From assembly GCA_022572865.1 (NCBI GenBank), contig JACZVB010000072.1:1-6878 (forward strand): a stretch of 6,878 nucleotides of DNA, read 5' to 3'. The number at the start of each line of letters is the position of its first letter. Within the stretch, counting starts at the first letter, position 1. Under the pieces are notes generated by a model. The model did not search any database and was not told where the DNA came from. It saw only the letters and a list, made by a program, of their open reading frames with translations. Made by a program: the position numbers and the translations under genes. Positions 6,504 to 6,878 of this stretch are shown piece after piece. This stretch comes from Chloroflexota bacterium (lineage in GTDB: Bacteria; Chloroflexota; Dehalococcoidia; Plut-88900).

Positions 6504-6878
6504 TCAGAGGAGGGCGGCGGAGGGGGCCGCACCCTTTTCGTTTACCAGCCGTCCATCGGAGAACCGTTCGATGGAGAACGGTTTGATCAGGTCCGGGGTG
6601 CGGCCCGTATCGATGAGCTCTGCCATGGTCTTACCCGCTATGGGAGCCGCCTTGAACCCGTATGTGCCCCATCCCACATCCAGCAAGAACCCCTCCAGCC
6701 CGGGCGCCGGGCCCATGATGGGACCGTTGTCTGGGGTCATGTCGCACAATCCAGCCCACTGCCTGAGTAATTTCACCTCTCTAAGGGAGGGGAACAGCTT
6801 GAGGACCGACGCCACCAGCTCCTCCATCCTCGTGAAGGTGGATTTTTGGGAGTAGGTCGGATAGTGGTCTACGGCGCC
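6504..6878 (-). CDS. C-terminal part of a sarcosine-oxidase-beta-like FAD oxidoreductase (DAO family), cut by window edge
   Basis: The frame is open through the right edge, giving 124 residues (beginning GAVDHYPTYSQKSTFTRMEE...), so the internal ATG at 6827 is not the true start. The visible part matches the C-terminal region of DAO-family flavoenzymes of the sarcosine oxidase beta (SoxB) type: LLRQWAGLCDMTPDNGPIMG, GWGTYGFKAAPIAGKTMAEL, and the tail PFSIERFSDGRLVNEKGAA, which strongly resembles the SoxB ending ('F-LERF--G-LVDEHGAA'). Such enzymes oxidise secondary or tertiary amines or amino acids, passing electrons to O2 or a carrier. The N-terminal FAD-binding GxGxxG segment is outside the window. 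The next gene is an amidase after 18 nt, rather than the soxD/A/G genes of the classical heterotetrameric enzyme, so the substrate may not be sarcosine. Confidence 0.87.
   Translation of the reverse strand, partial: GAVDHYPTYSQKSTFTRMEELVASVLKLFPSLREVKLLRQWAGLCDMTPDNGPIMGPAPGLEGFLLDVGWGTYGFKAAPIAGKTMAELIDTGRTPDLIKPFSIERFSDGRLVNEKGAAPSAALL

Overview
The window is densely coded, GC-rich bacterial DNA with frequent AGG (Arg) and ATA (Ile) codons. It carries only catabolic-type enzymes: two family III (CaiB/BaiF) CoA-transferase-like proteins, a luciferase-like (LLM) flavin/F420 oxidoreductase, a phosphotriesterase-family metallohydrolase, an amidase-signature hydrolase, and the C-terminal part of a sarcosine-oxidase-beta-like FAD oxidoreductase. 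This enzyme mix, the codon habit and a GTCATTC...GAATGAC palindromic repeat between genes best suggest an environmental Chloroflexota (Dehalococcoidia/SAR202-like) genome. That placement is an inference from gene content, not a demonstrated assignment. No rRNA, tRNA, CRISPR array, transposase or phage gene was seen.

Layout. Positions 52-2567 (minus strand) hold two CoA-transferase-like genes joined by a TAATG stop/start overlap. Positions 2568-2736 are a divergent promoter region. Positions 2737-3669 (plus) hold the LLM oxidoreductase. Positions 3670-3937 are a convergent intergenic region with a 139-bp imperfect palindrome. Positions 3938-6878 (minus) hold, in transcription order, the truncated FAD oxidoreductase, the amidase (18-nt gap) and the phosphotriesterase-like hydrolase. 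The last two are separated by a 139-nt gap that contains a solo repeat end and a G10 run.

How the genes may work together (inference). The hydrolases could open amide and ester/lactone/phosphoester bonds. The FAD enzyme could oxidatively N-dealkylate or deaminate an amine. The LLM enzyme could oxidise or reduce an intermediate, and the CoA-transferase pair could activate a carboxylate for further breakdown. No substrate can be read from the sequence. The most interesting detail is that only one of the two coupled CoA-transferase-like proteins keeps the catalytic aspartate; the other has leucine at the aligned position. This suggests either a hetero-oligomeric enzyme with one degenerate subunit or a diverged subfamily.
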